A stretch of 64,000 bases of DNA from Flavobacterium azizsancarii (GCF_027980145.1 NZ_JAMZNK010000024.1:1-64000); one strand, 5' to 3'; shown: positions 1 to 10,700, counted from the stretch's first letter. Numbers and translations are program-made. The notes: generated by a model not told the origin, from the letters alone.

Positions 1-48
1 CCTGCGCAGATGGTACTGCAGTTATGTGGGAGAGTATGTCGTCGCCTT
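1..48 (+). rRNA. rrf: 5S ribosomal RNA, 3' end
   Basis: The first bases match the 3' third of a Bacteroidota 5S rRNA: a GATGGTACTGCAGTTATGTG-type helix, then a GGGAGAGTA..GTCGTCGCC tail. The 5' part lies outside the window. The strong hairpin a few bases downstream fits the end of an rRNA operon running into the window from the left. The exact 3' end is approximate. Confidence 0.85.
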
Positions 49-57
49 TCTTTTGAA

Positions 58-91
58 AACCCTGTTTCTAGCGAAACAGGGTTTTTTGTTT
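58..91 (+). terminator. Rho-independent terminator of the rRNA operon
   Basis: An 11-bp perfect stem (AACCCTGTTTC / GAAACAGGGTT) with a 3-base loop is followed by a run of T. It sits just after the 5S 3' end. Confidence 0.85.
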
Positions 92-118
92 TACAAAATA
101 CTGCAGTAATGCGCGAGC

Positions 119-134
119 CCCGATAGCTATCGGG
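119..134. repeat. 16-bp perfect palindrome next to an IS end
   Basis: CCCGATAGCTATCGGG is self-complementary. It lies between the rRNA terminator and the insertion-sequence remnant at 156-395. It may mark the junction of that remnant, but nothing in the sequence fixes its role. Confidence 0.4.
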
Positions 135-155
135 AGTCTGTCGGGATCAACACGA

Positions 156-395
156 AAACGGATCAAACGCAAAAGTTGGGGATTAACCAAAAAGATTAGA
201 TAATCTGAATAAGAAGAAATCTATTTTACGCACTCCTCTAATTTGACTTCTAAACGCTTTTACTTTAGCATTAAAAGATTCTGCTGAAGTATTTATACTT
301 CTATTATCAAAATAGTTTAAGGTTGATTGGTAATTAACTGTTATAGTATTTAAAAGGATATTAAAATTTTTAAACCCTGACTCCTCTACATATTT
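156..395 (-). mobile_element. Remnant of an ISL3/ISAON1-like insertion sequence: transposase C-terminus and end
   Basis: The last ~70 codons of the reading frame ending at 183 are transposase, not hydrolase. They contain NYFDNRSINTSAESFNAKVK and the end [11 protein letters not shown], the usual tail of ISL3-like (ISAON1-type) transposases of Bacteroidota. The frame joins directly to the hydrolase frame near position 395. Bases 156-223 recur almost exactly, inverted, at 44830-44897, where they are fused to an Rhs gene. Only the 3' end of the element is left. The family call rests on recognition of the C-terminal motif. Confidence 0.75.
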
Positions 396-1745
396 GCCAC
401 CTGTGTGCAAAATATGAACGCCTTTGTTATTGGTGATACAACCTGGAGTCCCCGGCATCACAGAACCAATTTCGTCTTTACTGCTTATCATCACACGCAG
501 AGTATCTCCTTCGTTATATGTCATACCAATAGGACTAAGTACAATATTCAATTCTACGATTTCTTTTCCTGAAAGCTTTTCTGCGCGGTCAAAACTGTAT
601 GCGGAAATTTCATCAGTAGAAAGGATTGGATCTAAATGTCTGGCAGACGCTCCGTCCTGAGTAAAATCCTGTAAAGCGGCATTGCGGTTAGGTACTACAA
701 ATTCGCTCAGTACATTGCCTAATTTGTCAATTTTCTGTACCCATACAAATACATCCATATCATCGGTGTTTTCTGCTTCCATAAAGAGTTTTACTTTTGG
801 ATAACCAATAAAAGTAGTTTCTTTTTCAAAAACAGTGTGGAACGATACACGGCAAGGCAAAGCCTCAGGAAAATAGCGTAATGGCAATTCATTATCATCG
901 GCATTTAATTGTAAAGTTCTTGTTCTGCCGCTGAAGTAATAGCGCTGTAATTGGGACTCTCTAGGAGGAAAAGTTTCAGCAATAAGCCCTGTTTTGTTGT
1001 TAGCCTGAAAATCCAAAATTGAATAACGTACAGTGGGTGTTTTCTCCCATCCATTTTGTTTTCCTAACAAATAATAATCAAAAAACTTACGTAGTTCCTC
1101 AGTAGATTCAGCATTGTAATAATCAGGGCATTCCTGAGTATCATGAATACGCAACCATTTTTCTTTAGAACCAATAGAACGCCATGAGCGGAAAGTTCCC
1201 ATTGTATGCAATGTATTCGAGTAACTTGCCACAACATAAGTAGGCACGGTAATTTTAGAAACATCGGCAACTTTGTCTTTCCACAATTCAGCATCTGCTA
1301 AAGGGTAAGCTTCCATTTCGACAGTCATATCTTCGCGTTTTGCTTCGGTTGCGCTTACATGATTTATCTGCAGACGGTGAAGGAAATTTGGATCAGGAAT
1401 CCCGCCAATATAAGCTAAATCACGATAAGCATCCTGCAAACCTTCCGTTGGACTTATACAAGTAAGATGTGGTGGTTGACCTGCAGCAATAAACCATTGT
1501 GAAAACGCTAATATGAAGTTCCTGATAAGGCTGTTTTTTGGTTGGACCAATCTTGTACTGTCAGCCATTCTATAAGATCATAACAATCTTCTGCTTCCTG
1601 AGAACCAATCATGGTTATATCGCCTTCACTATGTGCAATTCCGCGGGCGTCAGGATTACAAACAGCATAACCGTGCTGAACTCAATAGGCAGGATCAGGC
1701 GCTTCAAACTTGGTTAAACCCGAATTATTCGTTCTAAACAAAAAT
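396..1745 (-). pseudogene. CocE/NonD-family (X-Pro dipeptidyl-peptidase S15-like) hydrolase, broken
   Basis: The protein resembles serine hydrolases of the CocE/S15 group: an alpha/beta-hydrolase part followed by the jelly-roll part with PRESQLQRYYFSG and the closing NNKGVHILHTGGKY. The gene is dead in three ways. An in-frame TGA at 1682-1684 replaces the expected Trp codon in DPAY-W-VQHGYAV. A one-T deletion near 1509-1511 shifts the frame directly after the nucleophile motif SGTSY. The last codons are replaced by IS transposase from about 395. The longest uninterrupted stretch starts at 1568, which is not the true start. The 5' end is unclear; homology is readable to about 1745. Confidence 0.8.
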
Positions 1746-1906
1746 AATGGTGAAGTGATGATTGAAAAGAAAATAAAAGGCAAAGCAGGGATTTCGGGAA
1801 TAACAATTTTGAATGATAAATTTATTTTTCGTGCGGTGGTGGCTATGTTTATGAATGTAAAGTGAAGTAATCTATTGTTTAAAATATTTCTGATTTAAAT
1901 TATATT

Positions 1907-1938
1907 AAAAAGTCCTGATTTTCATTAGGACTTTTTTT
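1907..1938. terminator. Hairpin terminator, possibly bidirectional
   Basis: AAAAAGTCCT and AGGACTTTTT flank a short loop and T-runs follow on both strands. Near-identical hairpins occur at 18633-18666 and 44957-44988, so this is a recurrent terminator module. Between about 1746 and 2182 I see no convincing gene beyond this hairpin. Confidence 0.6.
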
Positions 1939-2182
1939 ATGGAGAAAATCCACTTTTAAAACACATCACTCTTATTTTAATTTTAATTGAATTGTAGATT
2001 ATATTAATCCATTGTGTCTTCTTCTAATCTTATCAGTTTCTCAATATTTAATACCTGCGTACATCATTTATGATATGTTTTGCATCAAATGGGATACTTT
2101 TTTTGTATATATAAACTTACTTTTATAATCATAAATCCGAATAAATACTTTACTATAATTATAAATTTAACCACAAAAAACG

Positions 2183-3109
2183 ATGAAAAAATTAAGTCTG
2201 TTATCATTAACACTAACGTGTGTTTTAGGATTTGCATCCTGCTCAGATAATGCAACACCTGCAGCAGAGAATCAATTGGCAAACGCAACTGCAACTACAA
2301 AAGGCAGTACGAACAAAGTGGCCGGTGCGCCCTGGGTAAAACAATTTGAAGATACATTTGATGTAGGTTCCAGTCTCTCACAATGGACAAAAGAACAACG
2401 AGCGGATTACAATTCCTGGTATTGTGACTATTATAGTTCTGTGCCCACCACGCAATGGCGAGATGGAAAACAATGTTTAGAAATCAAGACCACAAAATTA
2501 AGCACGTACAAATATCAATCTGGTTTTATTACGTCTAATTACCAATACAAACCAGAAAACAATACGGAATATATGCTTTCTGCTAATATTAAATTAATAG
2601 CCATGGACGGTGGAACTTACAAGTCTTTTACAGAAACTTATGGCGCGTGGCCCGCTTTTTGGTCGGTTCAGGGAAATGCCTGGCCAACACAGGGAGAAAT
2701 TGATATTCTGGAAGGATATTCTTTTGCGCCTAACGCAAGTCGTTATACTTCGAATATTTTTTACGGAACTTCTACGGGAAATAACCAATTAGGAAACTCA
2801 GCCGAAAGAAATTATCCTGCTAATTTTGATATTAACGGAAATGGAGGATGGCATTTATACGAATCTTTCTGGAAGATGAAAGATAATATAGTAACAGTAA
2901 CAATCAAGGTAGATAATGTGACTGTTTCAATCTATACAAATAGTGGTGTATCGAACCTTAATTTAAATAATTTCGGGAAGCATTCGATTATTTTTAATGT
3001 CAATGTGGGATCAAAAGATTCTAATTTTATAGATCCTAATAAAATAAACTTATTTACAACTGTAATGATGTGGGTTGATGATGTAACAGTCTACAAAAGA
3101 CCTATTTAA
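2183..3109 (+). CDS. Secreted GH16 beta-glucanase (lipoprotein)
   Basis: This is a family 16 glycoside hydrolase of 308 residues, an endo-acting beta-glucanase type (laminarin, mixed-linkage glucan or related). The catalytic signature ExDxxE is present as GEIDILEG around residue 178, with the acidic residues that act as nucleophile and acid/base in GH16. Upstream aromatic motifs (GAWPAFWSV) fit the substrate cleft. The N-terminus is a lipoprotein signal with lipobox LGFASC, so the enzyme is probably anchored at the cell surface. It is the only gene of the polysaccharide locus on the + strand and faces the xylanase gene. It probably makes the first cuts in the glucan for the SusCD system at 6-11 kb. 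The exact substrate cannot be read from sequence. Confidence 0.88.
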   Translation: MKKLSLLSLTLTCVLGFASCSDNATPAAENQLANATATTKGSTNKVAGAPWVKQFEDTFDVGSSLSQWTKEQRADYNSWYCDYYSSVPTTQWRDGKQCLEIKTTKLSTYKYQSGFITSNYQYKPENNTEYMLSANIKLIAMDGGTYKSFTETYGAWPAFWSVQGNAWPTQGEIDILEGYSFAPNASRYTSNIFYGTSTGNNQLGNSAERNYPANFDINGNGGWHLYESFWKMKDNIVTVTIKVDNVTVSIYTNSGVSNLNLNNFGKHSIIFNVNVGSKDSNFIDPNKINLFTTVMMWVDDVTVYKRPI

Positions 3110-3116
3110 AATACAA

Positions 3117-3217
3117 ACACGAATTGCACGAATTATCACTAATTGGTTTGTGAAAAATAATTTCACAAACGGGGTCTACCTTTTTAAATTAGTACTGATT
3201 CGTGTAATTTATGTTTC
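3117..3217. repeat. Interspersed palindromic repeat, copy A
   Basis: The unit begins ACACGAATTGCACGAATT and ends with its imperfect complement (GATTCGTGTAATTTATGTTTC), enclosing an inner inverted pair TTTGTGAAA/TTTCACAAA. It is about 100 bp long and non-coding. Copies lie at 3234-3336 and 4825-4917, all inside this locus. Confidence 0.8.
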
Positions 3218-3233
3218 TTATAGATTTTAATAT

Positions 3234-3336
3234 AAACACGAATTACACGAATTGTCACTAATTAGTTTGTGAAATTAATTTCGCAAACCAGGTTAATACC
3301 CTTAAAAATTAGTGTTAATTCATGAAATTCGTGTTC
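3234..3336. repeat. Interspersed palindromic repeat, copy B
   Basis: This is a second copy of the same palindrome, 16 bases after copy A. It starts ACACGAATTACACGAATT and ends GAAATTCGTGTTC. The two copies lie between the convergent GH16 and GH10 genes, where they could act as a bidirectional terminator or mRNA 3'-end stabiliser. Confidence 0.8.
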
Positions 3337-3351
3337 ATTATAGATTTATAT

Positions 3352-4743
3352 TTAATCTAAACCTTCAAGAAATCCTGTATGGGAGCTTTTGATGGCAAAA
3401 TTTGCATCATACAATAAAGGCCAGTCATTTCCTGCGTGGTTTAGTTCTGTACTGTACGGAATCCAGGATTCATTATCCTTCATTCCCCAAACCGTTAAAG
3501 CATATTTATTAGCTTTAGGAAGGGCATTATAAATTTTCACGATCTCTTTGTATTTTTCTTTTTGCGCCAGTCTTCTTTCATTTGTAAAAGCAGCAATGTC
3601 ATTCGATTGATTTACTTGAATATCCAATTCAGAAACGTGAATTTTCAATCCTTTTGCTACTGCTCTGTTAAGATCAGTTTCTATTTGAGCTTTGGTTGGG
3701 CTTAAATACGTATTGTGCATTTGAAAACCAAGACCATCAATAAGATTACTTGCTTTTAAATCATCTGTAATGGTAAAAACCCGGTCTTGTTTTGCGATAT
3801 TAGTTGAAGTTGCATAATCATTATAAAACAATAACAAGTTGGTATCGCCTGCAGCAGTTGCCGCATTTCTAGCCCATTGAAAACAGTCTTTGATGTAATT
3901 AGGTCCCATTCGTTTAAGGAAAATAGTATTTCTCATGTTACCGCCATTATCGTCTGCAGCTTCATTTACCACATCCCAGGATTTTACTTTTCCCGCATAA
4001 TGCGTAACCACATCTGTAATGTATTTTTTTACTTCTGTCGTAAATTCAGCATCAGTTCCTGCAAAATCCTGTAACCATTTAGGAACCGAATTATGCCATA
4101 CCAAAGCATGACCGTGAACATTGATAGCATTTGCATTTCCATAAGCGACAATTTTATCTGCTACAGTCCAGTTGTAAACACCACTTGCAGTAGAAATTTG
4201 ATCCATTTTCATTTCATATTCGGCAGAAATACTGCTGAATTCATTTTTCAAAATAACAGCATAAGGACTGCCGGCAGTCAATTGTGAAGCTTTTACCGCC
4301 ATACCTACAAAAAACGGATTGGTGACTTTATTGGCTTTTACTTTTAGAAAAGTAGGATCTTCAGGAATACTGCTTGTACCTGTAGTTACCACAGAAATAA
4401 CATTTGAATACGCCGAAATTTCTGTCTCGTTTTTGGCTCTGACTCTATAAAAATATTGTGTGCCGCCATCTAAACCAATGACAACTTCGTTTAAATCAGT
4501 TACTGGTTTTGCATTGTAATTAGATACAAAAGTGGCGAAATTTTCGCTGGTAGAAACATCCAAAAGATAGCTTTTAGCATTAGAAACGTAATTCCATTTT
4601 GCTCTGAAACTAGCATCGTTTACATCTTTTGGTGCGTTTGCAACAGGCAATTCTAAAGTATTGGCCATTACATTGTCATCTTTTGAACAAGAGTTTAAAA
4701 AAAAGACAAGGCTGGTGAACACAAGTAAAATTTTATTTTTCAT
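3352..4743 (-). CDS. GH10 endo-1,4-beta-xylanase with N-terminal FN3 domain (lipoprotein)
   Basis: This is a 463-residue secreted family 10 glycoside hydrolase that would cut the beta-1,4-xylan backbone. The acid/base glutamate sits in WDVVNEA and the nucleophile in HVSELDIQVN. GHALVWHN, typical of GH10, precedes them. The N-terminus is a lipoprotein signal ending LNSC. Residues ~35-122 form a fibronectin type III domain, and the GH10 barrel spans ~140-460. The gene follows the SusCD-SGBP genes in the same direction. A hairpin terminator (4942-4976) and a palindromic repeat separate them, so it may be transcribed partly on its own. Confidence 0.92.
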   Translation of the reverse strand: MKNKILLVFTSLVFFLNSCSKDDNVMANTLELPVANAPKDVNDASFRAKWNYVSNAKSYLLDVSTSENFATFVSNYNAKPVTDLNEVVIGLDGGTQYFYRVRAKNETEISAYSNVISVVTTGTSSIPEDPTFLKVKANKVTNPFFVGMAVKASQLTAGSPYAVILKNEFSSISAEYEMKMDQISTASGVYNWTVADKIVAYGNANAINVHGHALVWHNSVPKWLQDFAGTDAEFTTEVKKYITDVVTHYAGKVKSWDVVNEAADDNGGNMRNTIFLKRMGPNYIKDCFQWARNAATAAGDTNLLLFYNDYATSTNIAKQDRVFTITDDLKASNLIDGLGFQMHNTYLSPTKAQIETDLNRAVAKGLKIHVSELDIQVNQSNDIAAFTNERRLAQKEKYKEIVKIYNALPKANKYALTVWGMKDNESWIPYSTELNHAGNDWPLLYDANFAIKSSHTGFLEGLD

Positions 4744-4824
4744 ATTGTTTTTTATTTTAAAGTATTAGCATTATTCATGCAATTACTTGTATTTATAGTT
4801 TATATAAGAGCACAAGTGAAAAAG

Positions 4825-4917
4825 AAACACGAATTGCACGAATTGACACTAATTCGTTCGTGATATTAATTTCACAAACTAAAATGACCCATTTATAATT
4901 TGTGCAAATTCGTGTTC
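4825..4917. repeat. Interspersed palindromic repeat, copy C
   Basis: This is a third copy of the ACACGAATTGCACGAATT palindrome, closing with GCAAATTCGTGTTC. It lies in the leader of the xylanase gene, just downstream of the hairpin that follows the SGBP gene. Confidence 0.75.
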
Positions 4918-4941
4918 AATATTTCATAGCTCCACTGTAGT

Positions 4942-4976
4942 AAAAAGAGACTGCTTTTAAAAACAGCCTCTTTTTT
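4942..4976 (-). terminator. Terminator after the SGBP gene
   Basis: The hairpin AAAAAGAGACTG.. / ..CAGCCTCTTTTTT has T-runs on both sides. On the minus strand it follows the SGBP stop codon by about 30 bases. It would end or attenuate SusCD-SGBP transcription ahead of the xylanase gene. Confidence 0.65.
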
Positions 4977-5007
4977 AGTTTTAAAAATTAAAACACAAAA
5001 CCATTAA

Positions 5008-6111
5008 TTATTGGTAGCGAATTTTAATATTATCAAATTTTATTACGCTTGGATTTGGTGTATCTCCTTGCGCAATTCCAACTTTAATTTCATTGATTTT
5101 AGAAGGATCTAATGTAGCGGCTGAATTCGAACCAAAACCATAATTGTCTTTAAAATCAGCTATTGATATTGTTTTTGTAGTCCAGTTAACATCGGTTATT
5201 TTAAAATTATAACCGTAATCTTTTCCATCAATGGTATTCAATTGAATGGCAAATTGAGCGCCTGCAACATTCCCGCTTACATCAATATCTATAAAAGCTT
5301 TTGTTGCATCGTTATTAGCTGCGCTTAGAAAACTAGCTCCGCCACCGGCACTGCTTCCATTGTAACCATTGGCAGTTGAACCAACCCATGATAATGCGGC
5401 ATAATTACCAGTTGGTCCGCCTGTGGTATTTGCATTAAAACTATCCATATCACCATACGCACTCCAATCGCGTCTTGTACCAGCTCCGTCAAAATCAGAC
5501 ACAAGAATTGATGTTGCAAATTCTATTGTTTTTTTTGCTGAACCTCCTGGTGTACTAATTACTAATTCTGATCCGGAAACTGCATCCGCAGGTAAACCAA
5601 TAATAATGGATGAAGATGAATTGACAGAATAACTGAGTGATTTACCTCCTAAGGTTATCGAAGAAACATTATAAAACCATGTGCCTTGTATTTCCAGTGG
5701 AAAACCCGGAGTTGCTACAGCCGGAATTGTTTTTGTAATAGTAGGAACGGGTTGTAAAATCTCAATATTTTTAGTTACTGATCCGGATGCTGTTACAAAT
5801 GTGATGGGTTGTACGCCAAATCTGCTTCCTAATTTTTCATCAAAAGGAATGGTGAAAATAAACGCTTTATCTGAGTTATAGTTGGGATTGAAACTGATAT
5901 CAATTTTATTATCGAGCGTGATTTTTTTCAATCCTGTTAATCCTGTTCCTTCGACTCTTATTTTAGTTAGAGGAAAGGTTTGGTTGAGTAAATCGCCCGG
6001 TTCTGCAACCATTGCATCTACATTTGCGGTAACTGCGTCATCGTTTTGACAAGCCGTGAAAGAAGCAAATGCCAAAAGAATTATAATTGTATATTTTATT
6101 TTATTAATCAT
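5008..6111 (-). CDS. IPT/TIG-domain surface glycan-binding lipoprotein (SGBP, SusE/F position)
   Basis: This is a 367-residue lipoprotein (lipobox FTAC) in the position where SusCD loci encode an outer-surface glycan-binding protein. Residues ~35-205 contain two tandem Ig-like IPT/TIG-type domains (TKIRVEGTGLTGLKKITL and FPLEIQGTWFYNVSSITLGG). Residues ~206-367 form a beta-rich C-terminal domain (LVSDFDGAGTRRDW to IKFDNIKIRYQ), probably carbohydrate binding. The gene starts 8 bases after the susD stop, so they share a transcript. It should capture the polymer for SusCD. I see no enzyme motif. The target glycan is not readable from sequence; GH16, GH10 and GH3 neighbours suggest a cereal-type beta-glucan or xylan. 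Confidence 0.8.
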   Translation of the reverse strand: MINKIKYTIIILLAFASFTACQNDDAVTANVDAMVAEPGDLLNQTFPLTKIRVEGTGLTGLKKITLDNKIDISFNPNYNSDKAFIFTIPFDEKLGSRFGVQPITFVTASGSVTKNIEILQPVPTITKTIPAVATPGFPLEIQGTWFYNVSSITLGGKSLSYSVNSSSSIIIGLPADAVSGSELVISTPGGSAKKTIEFATSILVSDFDGAGTRRDWSAYGDMDSFNANTTGGPTGNYAALSWVGSTANGYNGSSAGGGASFLSAANNDATKAFIDIDVSGNVAGAQFAIQLNTIDGKDYGYNFKITDVNWTTKTISIADFKDNYGFGSNSAATLDPSKINEIKVGIAQGDTPNPSVIKFDNIKIRYQ

Positions 6112-6119
6112 AGTATAAA

Positions 6120-7643
6120 TTAATTAAAGTTATAAGGAACAGGAGGTTCTAGTAATGATGGATTAGTATCAATAGCAGATTGCGGTAATGGCAGTTCAAA
6201 ATAATTGCTTCCCGGAGTGATCTTTACAGAAATCAATTGGGTTCTGGCATCATCAGAATAAAAACCAACTTCCTGATTTGAGATAATTGCTGTTGCTTCG
6301 GCCAGACCGCGGCGTTTTAAATCGAAGAAATATTGTCCTTCAAGGGCAAATTCAATTCTTCTTTCCTTAAACAACTCATCTCTGGTAAGTATTGTTTTAG
6401 TTGATAATCCTGCTCTTGTTCTCACTTCGTTAAACGCGCTTAATGCAGATGCATTAGTTGTAGAAGGCGCTCCGGCCAAAATCGCTTCGGCATGCATTAA
6501 TAAAACATCTGAATATCGTAGTATAATCGTGTTTTGTGAAGTCTTCATAAAGAAAACATCGTTTCTTTCTGCTGCAGAACCTACAATGTATTTTCTGAAA
6601 TTGGCTCCTGTCGAAGAGAGGATTTTTTTATACGTGAAACCTCCTTTATTTTTTAATAATTCAGGATAAAAGTCGCCATCGGTCATGATCGTGCTCTTTT
6701 TTCGGGTATCCTTTGGTTCAAAATCACTTTGCAATGAAATAGAAGGCAGGTGAACTCCCCAACCGTCGCCACCGCCAGTTATTCCTGTACCTCCGGGAAC
6801 GATATAGGCCTGATTTGTATTTTGAGTTCCCCATTCGGTAGCAATAGCTTTCCATTGCAAGGCAAACATACTTTCGGGACTGTTATTGTTTTCAGGGCTG
6901 CTAAATAAGTTGCCGTAATCCTGAATTAACGAATATTGTTTTCCCATAATTTTCTGGGTCAAATCTGCACATTCTGTGTATTCTTTTAAAGTCAAATGAA
7001 CTTTTGCAAGAATTCCCATTGCCACCGTTTTAGTTACATATCCTTTTTTTACCGAAGTATCAGGCAAGTTTTCGATAGCATATTCTAAATCTTGTTTTAT
7101 AAATTTATAAACATCTGCAACAAGATTTCTTTTTGGCTGAGCGGCGGTTCCTGCTTTGCTAATAATTGGCACGGCTCCAAAAGTTCTTACCAAATAGAAA
7201 TAGGCATTTGCTCGCATAAATCGTGAGATGGCGATCGAATTTTTATAGGATGCTTCCGGCAATTCGCTTTTTCTGTCTTCAACCAGACTCATTAAATTAT
7301 TCGATTGATCGATCACCGAAAACAACGAAACATATCCTTCTGTCAGGATTGGATTTTGTGAGGTTACCTGAGCATCTTTAAACTGAGCATAAGCACCATC
7401 GAATGTAAAAGCGTTTCCGGCATACATATCGCCAACGGCAATCAGGAATTTATCATTAAAAGTAAACCAGGGCTTAAAATATAAACTCTCGGCAATACCA
7501 TCAAAAGCCGTAACGCCTTCCGGTAAATCGGCCGGTGTTAATTGATTTTCAGATGGAGCATCCAAAAATTCATCAGAACAGGAAAACAAAGAAAGCAATG
7601 GTATCAGCATTACCATCAGAAAAAGTTTTAGGAATTTTTTCAT
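6120..7643 (-). CDS. SusD/RagB-family nutrient-binding outer membrane lipoprotein
   Basis: This 507-residue protein has the SusD layout: a lipoprotein signal (LLSLFSC), an N-terminal TPR-like helical half (SIAISRFMRANAYFYLVR), and the C-terminal conserved stretch RYSDVLLMHAEA, then NEVRTRAGL and the ERRIEFALEGQYFFDLKRRG motif. SusD proteins form the lid of the SusC channel and bind the oligosaccharide at the cell surface. The gene lies 60 bases after susC and 8 bases before the SGBP gene on the same strand. Confidence 0.95.
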   Translation of the reverse strand: MKKFLKLFLMVMLIPLLSLFSCSDEFLDAPSENQLTPADLPEGVTAFDGIAESLYFKPWFTFNDKFLIAVGDMYAGNAFTFDGAYAQFKDAQVTSQNPILTEGYVSLFSVIDQSNNLMSLVEDRKSELPEASYKNSIAISRFMRANAYFYLVRTFGAVPIISKAGTAAQPKRNLVADVYKFIKQDLEYAIENLPDTSVKKGYVTKTVAMGILAKVHLTLKEYTECADLTQKIMGKQYSLIQDYGNLFSSPENNNSPESMFALQWKAIATEWGTQNTNQAYIVPGGTGITGGGDGWGVHLPSISLQSDFEPKDTRKKSTIMTDGDFYPELLKNKGGFTYKKILSSTGANFRKYIVGSAAERNDVFFMKTSQNTIILRYSDVLLMHAEAILAGAPSTTNASALSAFNEVRTRAGLSTKTILTRDELFKERRIEFALEGQYFFDLKRRGLAEATAIISNQEVGFYSDDARTQLISVKITPGSNYFELPLPQSAIDTNPSLLEPPVPYNFN

Positions 7644-7703
7644 AACTATTATTTTTATTTTAATGACTATGAATCATTAAGTTAATTGTGTTTTATCTCA
7701 ATT

Positions 7704-10700
7704 TTAGAATTCTAAATTCAAACCTACAGAAGTAGTTCTTGGTACTGGATATCTTCCTAAATCAATACCGCTCAATGTTATATTTTGATCTAAATTTCCT
7801 AAAGCAGGATCAAAACCGGAGTATTTTGTCCAGGTATATAAGTTTTGAACATTGACATACAATCTCACTTTTGTAATAATTGATTTTTCGAATATTTGTT
7901 TTGGTAAATCGTAGCTCAACGATACATTCTGGATTCTTAGATAAGAACCATCTTCAACAAATCTGTTCGAGATTCTGCCGTTTCCGTTTGGATCGTTTAG
8001 GGTAATTCTTGGCACATCTGTATTTTCGTTTACTCCCGCTTCAAAAGCATTTAAAGCCTGAGTGGTCACATTTGCATATCGATCTCCAAATCCGGGATAA
8101 ATTCCATCAGTATAATGACGGGTAAAGTTGTAGATTTCATTGCCTTGGCTTCCGGTTAAAACAACAGATAAACTAAGGTTTTTGTATTTGAAGTTATTGG
8201 TCAATGAATACGTAAAATCCGGAATTGCACTTCCTAAAGCTGTTTGATCTTTAGCATCAATTTTTCCGTCGCCATTAAGATCTTTAAAACGGATATCGCC
8301 AATTCCTGTTCCTGTTTCCTGAATTGGTCCTGCAGCTAACTCGGCAGCATTTTTAAATAATCCATCAGTTACATATCCGTAAAACTGACCAACCGGCTGT
8401 CCTTCTGTAGTTCTGGTTACGTTGTATAAATCGAACTGTACTTTGCCCAATAAAGCTTTTCCTGCTCCTTGAAAACTAGTAAGTTCGTTATTATATTTTG
8501 ATAAAATAATCGTACTGTCCCATGTAAAATTCTCTGTAATAATATTTCTTGTATTCAAGGTAAATTCAACTCCTTTTGTTTGAATTTCACCTGTATTCAA
8601 ATAATAATTAAGGGCACTTTGATTTGATTCATCATTGATTTGTTTGGTCAGGAAATCAGAAGATTTTTTGACATAATAATCAAAATCTAATTTTACCCTG
8701 TTATTAAACATTCCTAATTCAAAACCAACGTTAAACGATTTCAATGATTCCCATTTAATATCCGGGTTCCCTAAATTATCAATCGTTGGCGATACACCGC
8801 CAAACGGAGACGCCGTTAGCGATAAAATGGTCTGGTATCTGTTTGCCGGAATATTTTGGTTACCTACTGAACCGTAACCTGCTCTGAATTTTAAATAATT
8901 TACAGTATTTGATAAAGGCTCAAAAAACTTTTCGTTACTCACTGTCCAACCTGCGGCAAATGAAGGGAAATAACCCCATTTATTATTAGGTCCAAAGTTT
9001 GACGAAGCATCTGCTCTTAAAGAAGCCGAAAAAGAATAGCGATCAGAAAAACTATAGTTTAATCTCGAAATATAAGAAGTCATCGACCATCTTCCGGAAC
9101 CATTTCCGTTTACTGCGGTATCAATATCACCTATATTTAAGTTAGGAAAATCTTTGCTTAAAAAATCCCCGCTTCTGTAACCGCTCAAATATTCGTAGCG
9201 ACTTTCCTGCGCTTCCTGACCTAGCAAAAAGGTAAAGCTGTGTTTTTCGTTAATGGTTTTATTGTAAGTCAAATAATTTTTAAGGCTCCAGTAATAACTT
9301 TGATCCTGTTGTTTGAATGATTTATTTAAAAGTTCAGATACAGTTCCTAAAGTATAAGCAGGTGCAAAAGAACTGCTTTTTGCAAAATTTAAGTCATATC
9401 CCAATTCACTTCTAAAAACCAATCCTTTTATAAGCGTAAAATCAGCAAAGAAATTTCCGTTGACTTTATATCGTTCTGTTTTTGCATTATTGTATTCGGC
9501 CAAAGCAATTGGGTTTGTTGCTTCATTTGCAGAGGAACCTATACCGCTTGCAGGACCAGCATAAGAACCATCAGCATATCTTACCGGTAATTCTGGAGAT
9601 TGTCTGAGCGAATTCATCACTAAACCGCCACGATCATCGTTACGGACTACTTTTTGAGAGGACCTGCTCAATGACATATTGTTGCCAATTTTTAACCACG
9701 ATTTTACATTCGAGTCTACATTTAATCGCATAGACATTCTGTTGAAATCGGAGTTTAGAACAACACCTTCCTGATCAAAATAATTCAAAGAAGTATAATA
9801 TCTTGTTCCGTCTTTTTCACCGGAGAATGACAACTGATGATTGTACATTGTTGCGGTTCTAAAAAGTTCATCCTGCCAGTTGGTTCCTTTACCTAATAAA
9901 TTTGGCTTTTGGTATTGATAAGGAACAGGCTCGCCATTTAGTTTGAAAATTTTAGCCTGATACGCTGCATATTGTGGTAAATTCAAAACATCAACATGAT
10001 TTGTCACTTCCTGAGTTCCCAAATACGTTTCATAGGCAAAAGTCGATTTTCCTTTTTTTCCTTTTTTGGTTGTAATCAAAACAACACCGTTTGCACCATT
10101 TGCCCCGTAAATTGCTGTAGAAGATGCATCTTTTAAGATATCAATAGATTCAATATCCGAAATATTCAAACTGGATAAAGCTGAATTTTTTGTTTGACCG
10201 TTTCCACCGCCTAATGCGCCAAACGAAAATGAATCATTGTTTTTATCCGCAAAAACCGGAGTTCCGTCAATAACATACAAAGGTTCGTTACCATTGATCG
10301 AAGTAATTCCCCTAATCTGAACCGAGATTCCACCTCCTGGCGTACCTGAATTTTGTGTTACATTTACACCTGCAGCTTTACCTACAAGAGCCTGATCGAT
10401 AGAAGTAAAAGGTTTGTCCTGAATTTCTGATGCTTTAATAGAAGAAATGGCGCCATTAATATCTTTCCTTTTTGAAGTTCCGTAACCAATAACCACTACT
10501 TCATTTAGTTTTTCCAGATCATTGATCATAGCAACCTGCATTACAGATTTTGTATCCGCTGGCAGGGATACATTTTTGTACCCGATATAACTAAAAGTCA
10601 ATATAGATTTTGGTTCTACATTGTTTAATACAAAACCACCGTCAAAATCAGTGGAGGTTGCATTTTTTGTTCCTTGTACTATTACACTAACACCCGGCAA

